A stretch of DNA of 20,279 bases, from positions 79,937-100,215 of the forward strand of contig VHZZ01002715.1 in assembly GCA_009801015.1 (NCBI GenBank). Direction: 5' to 3'. Position 1 is the first letter of the stretch; every line of letters starts with the position of its first letter. The notes beneath the pieces are model-generated. The model was not told the DNA's origin, searched no databases, and worked only from the letters and a program-made list of their open reading frames with translations. Source of the stretch: Silene noctiflora (lineage: Eukaryota > Streptophyta > Magnoliopsida > Caryophyllales > Caryophyllaceae). The translations under genes were made by a program, and so were the position numbers. Of this stretch, positions 19,620 to 20,279 are shown in pieces.

Positions 19620-19872
19620 CTTTGTCCATCCCACTTATATTGTTCTCATTTGACTTAACTTTCACCATTCTCCAAATACATGTAGAATAACAAATACATT
19701 AAAATTGTCATGTTTTATTTGCCAAACAAATAATTTGAAATTACCAGTTTTTAACGTTATAACCATTGTACATTGTGAGAAAAAACAAGTCAAATGAGGA
19801 NAAATATAAGTCAAATTTAAAATTGTTTGGCCTTCAGAGTAAAACAAGGACAATATGGATGGGATGGAGGGA
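19620..19872. mobile_element. Stowaway-like MITE (decayed)
   Basis: The left end CTTTGTCCATCCCACTTATA and the complement of the right end, GTCCCTCCATCCCATCCATA, pair as imperfect inverted repeats, and both continue into ATTG and T-rich sequence. Preceded by TA; the right-hand TA has become TC. The base at 19801 is undetermined (N). It lies in the intron upstream of the first visible exon of the TVP38-like gene. Confidence 0.55.
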
Positions 19873-19920
19873 CTCGAGGGAGAATCTGCTTACCTTCTTG
19901 GTATATCGCAGTCCTATGTA

Positions 19921-20134
19921 CTCTCTCCATTCGCTAGGAAGTAGGAATCATAACATTTTCATATAAATGGCACTAAAAAACTCTTTAAGACAGTGGAAGC
20001 CGGAAAGTAAGAATGGCAAAAATGATAAGTCGCCTTATTTTAAGTCAAGTGGATGAATGAATAAAGGATGATTAGTGATTTTATCGGAATGGATCAAAGA
20101 GAAAGATGTAGTGCAACCAACAGAATGGATGGAG
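19921..20134. mobile_element. Second Stowaway-like MITE
   Basis: The element begins CTCTCTCCATTCGC and ends with the complement of CTCCATCCATTCTG, and is flanked on both sides by TA (19919-19920, 20135-20136), the target used by Tc1/mariner-type elements. It is 214 bp, with no coding capacity, and follows the previous MITE after only about 50 bases. Confidence 0.55.
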
Positions 20135-20279
20135 TACTATATAGCATTAAATTTTTATATGTTTTATGACTTTTATCACATGGTGCCAAGAGAAAGATTG
20201 ATAGAACTTGAAACTAATACTGAAGTAATAGTAATAAAACTTATGGTGGTTTGAAAGCTACTCTCAGATTAATTAGTTA
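20135..20279. other. Window end, presumably intron of the TVP38-like gene
   Basis: AT-rich sequence without an exon. The missing 5' exon or exons of the TVP38-like gene should lie beyond it. Confidence 0.4.

Noticed and set aside
19894..19933. A 40-nt exon on the minus strand with acceptor CTAG and donor GTAAGC, reading EWREYIGLRYTKK into ILVPMMQW
   Set aside because: Both phases would allow it, but family members have a hydrophobic membrane segment just before this point, and the acceptor is formed by the end of a Stowaway-like MITE. It is more likely a chance exon mimic.
1..20279. Bacterial-style features: operons, ribosome binding sites, CRISPR arrays
   Set aside because: The gene structures are spliced plant genes; no regularly spaced identical repeats with unique spacers occur, and the GC-rich LTR array has diverged units that fold back, unlike a CRISPR array.

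Overview
This is eukaryotic nuclear DNA from a flowering plant, very probably a eudicot. The genes have GT-AG introns, the intergenic DNA is AT-rich and full of MITE-like inverted repeats and retrotransposon remains, and the three recognisable intact gene structures have close plant relatives (an IRX15-type DUF579 protein, an SRL1/PRP38-type splicing factor, a plant TVP38/TMEM64-type membrane protein). The style of some repeats (TGTGACGGATAGTG-type inverted repeats, GC-rich CCCAGCCGG arrays in an LTR) makes me suspect Caryophyllales, but this is a weak impression.

Layout. 1-2160: AT-rich DNA with no convincing gene, holding a ~420 bp foldback element (811-1232). 2124-3564: polypurine tract plus what looks like the 3' LTR of a Ty3/gypsy (Athila/Tat-like) retrotransposon, with a GC-rich palindromic array in its U3. 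3803-4256: a hAT-like MITE. 5457-6320 (+): an intronless, apparently intact IRX15/IRX15-LIKE gene (secondary-wall xylan), with a TATA box at 5401. 6553-6818: a decayed coding-like stretch I cannot name. 7216-8324 (-): a prohibitin (PHB3/PHB4 type) pseudogene that keeps its intron but has lost its ATG and carries two frameshifts and two nonsense codons; a tiny possible second prohibitin fossil lies at 5095-5160. 9189-16637 (-): a complete four-exon SRL1/PRP38-family splicing-factor gene (432 aa) with two large, transposon-loaded introns. 17064-17224: a perfect 32-bp inverted repeat upstream of that gene. 18006-19513 (-): the last three exons of a TVP38/TMEM64 (SNARE-associated/VTT domain) gene whose 5' end is outside the window; one of its introns contains a 232-bp tandem duplication, and two Stowaway-like MITEs lie upstream.

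The genes do not form a pathway: they act in wall synthesis, splicing and endomembrane function, and are simply neighbours. The most interesting signals are an in-frame 129-nt exon-like cassette in the 4.4-kb intron 2 of the splicing-factor gene, the clean target-site duplications (10 bp and 8 bp) that delimit two intronic transposons in the same gene, and the perfect inverted repeats. I found no CRISPR array, tRNA, rRNA or clearly novel multi-gene system.
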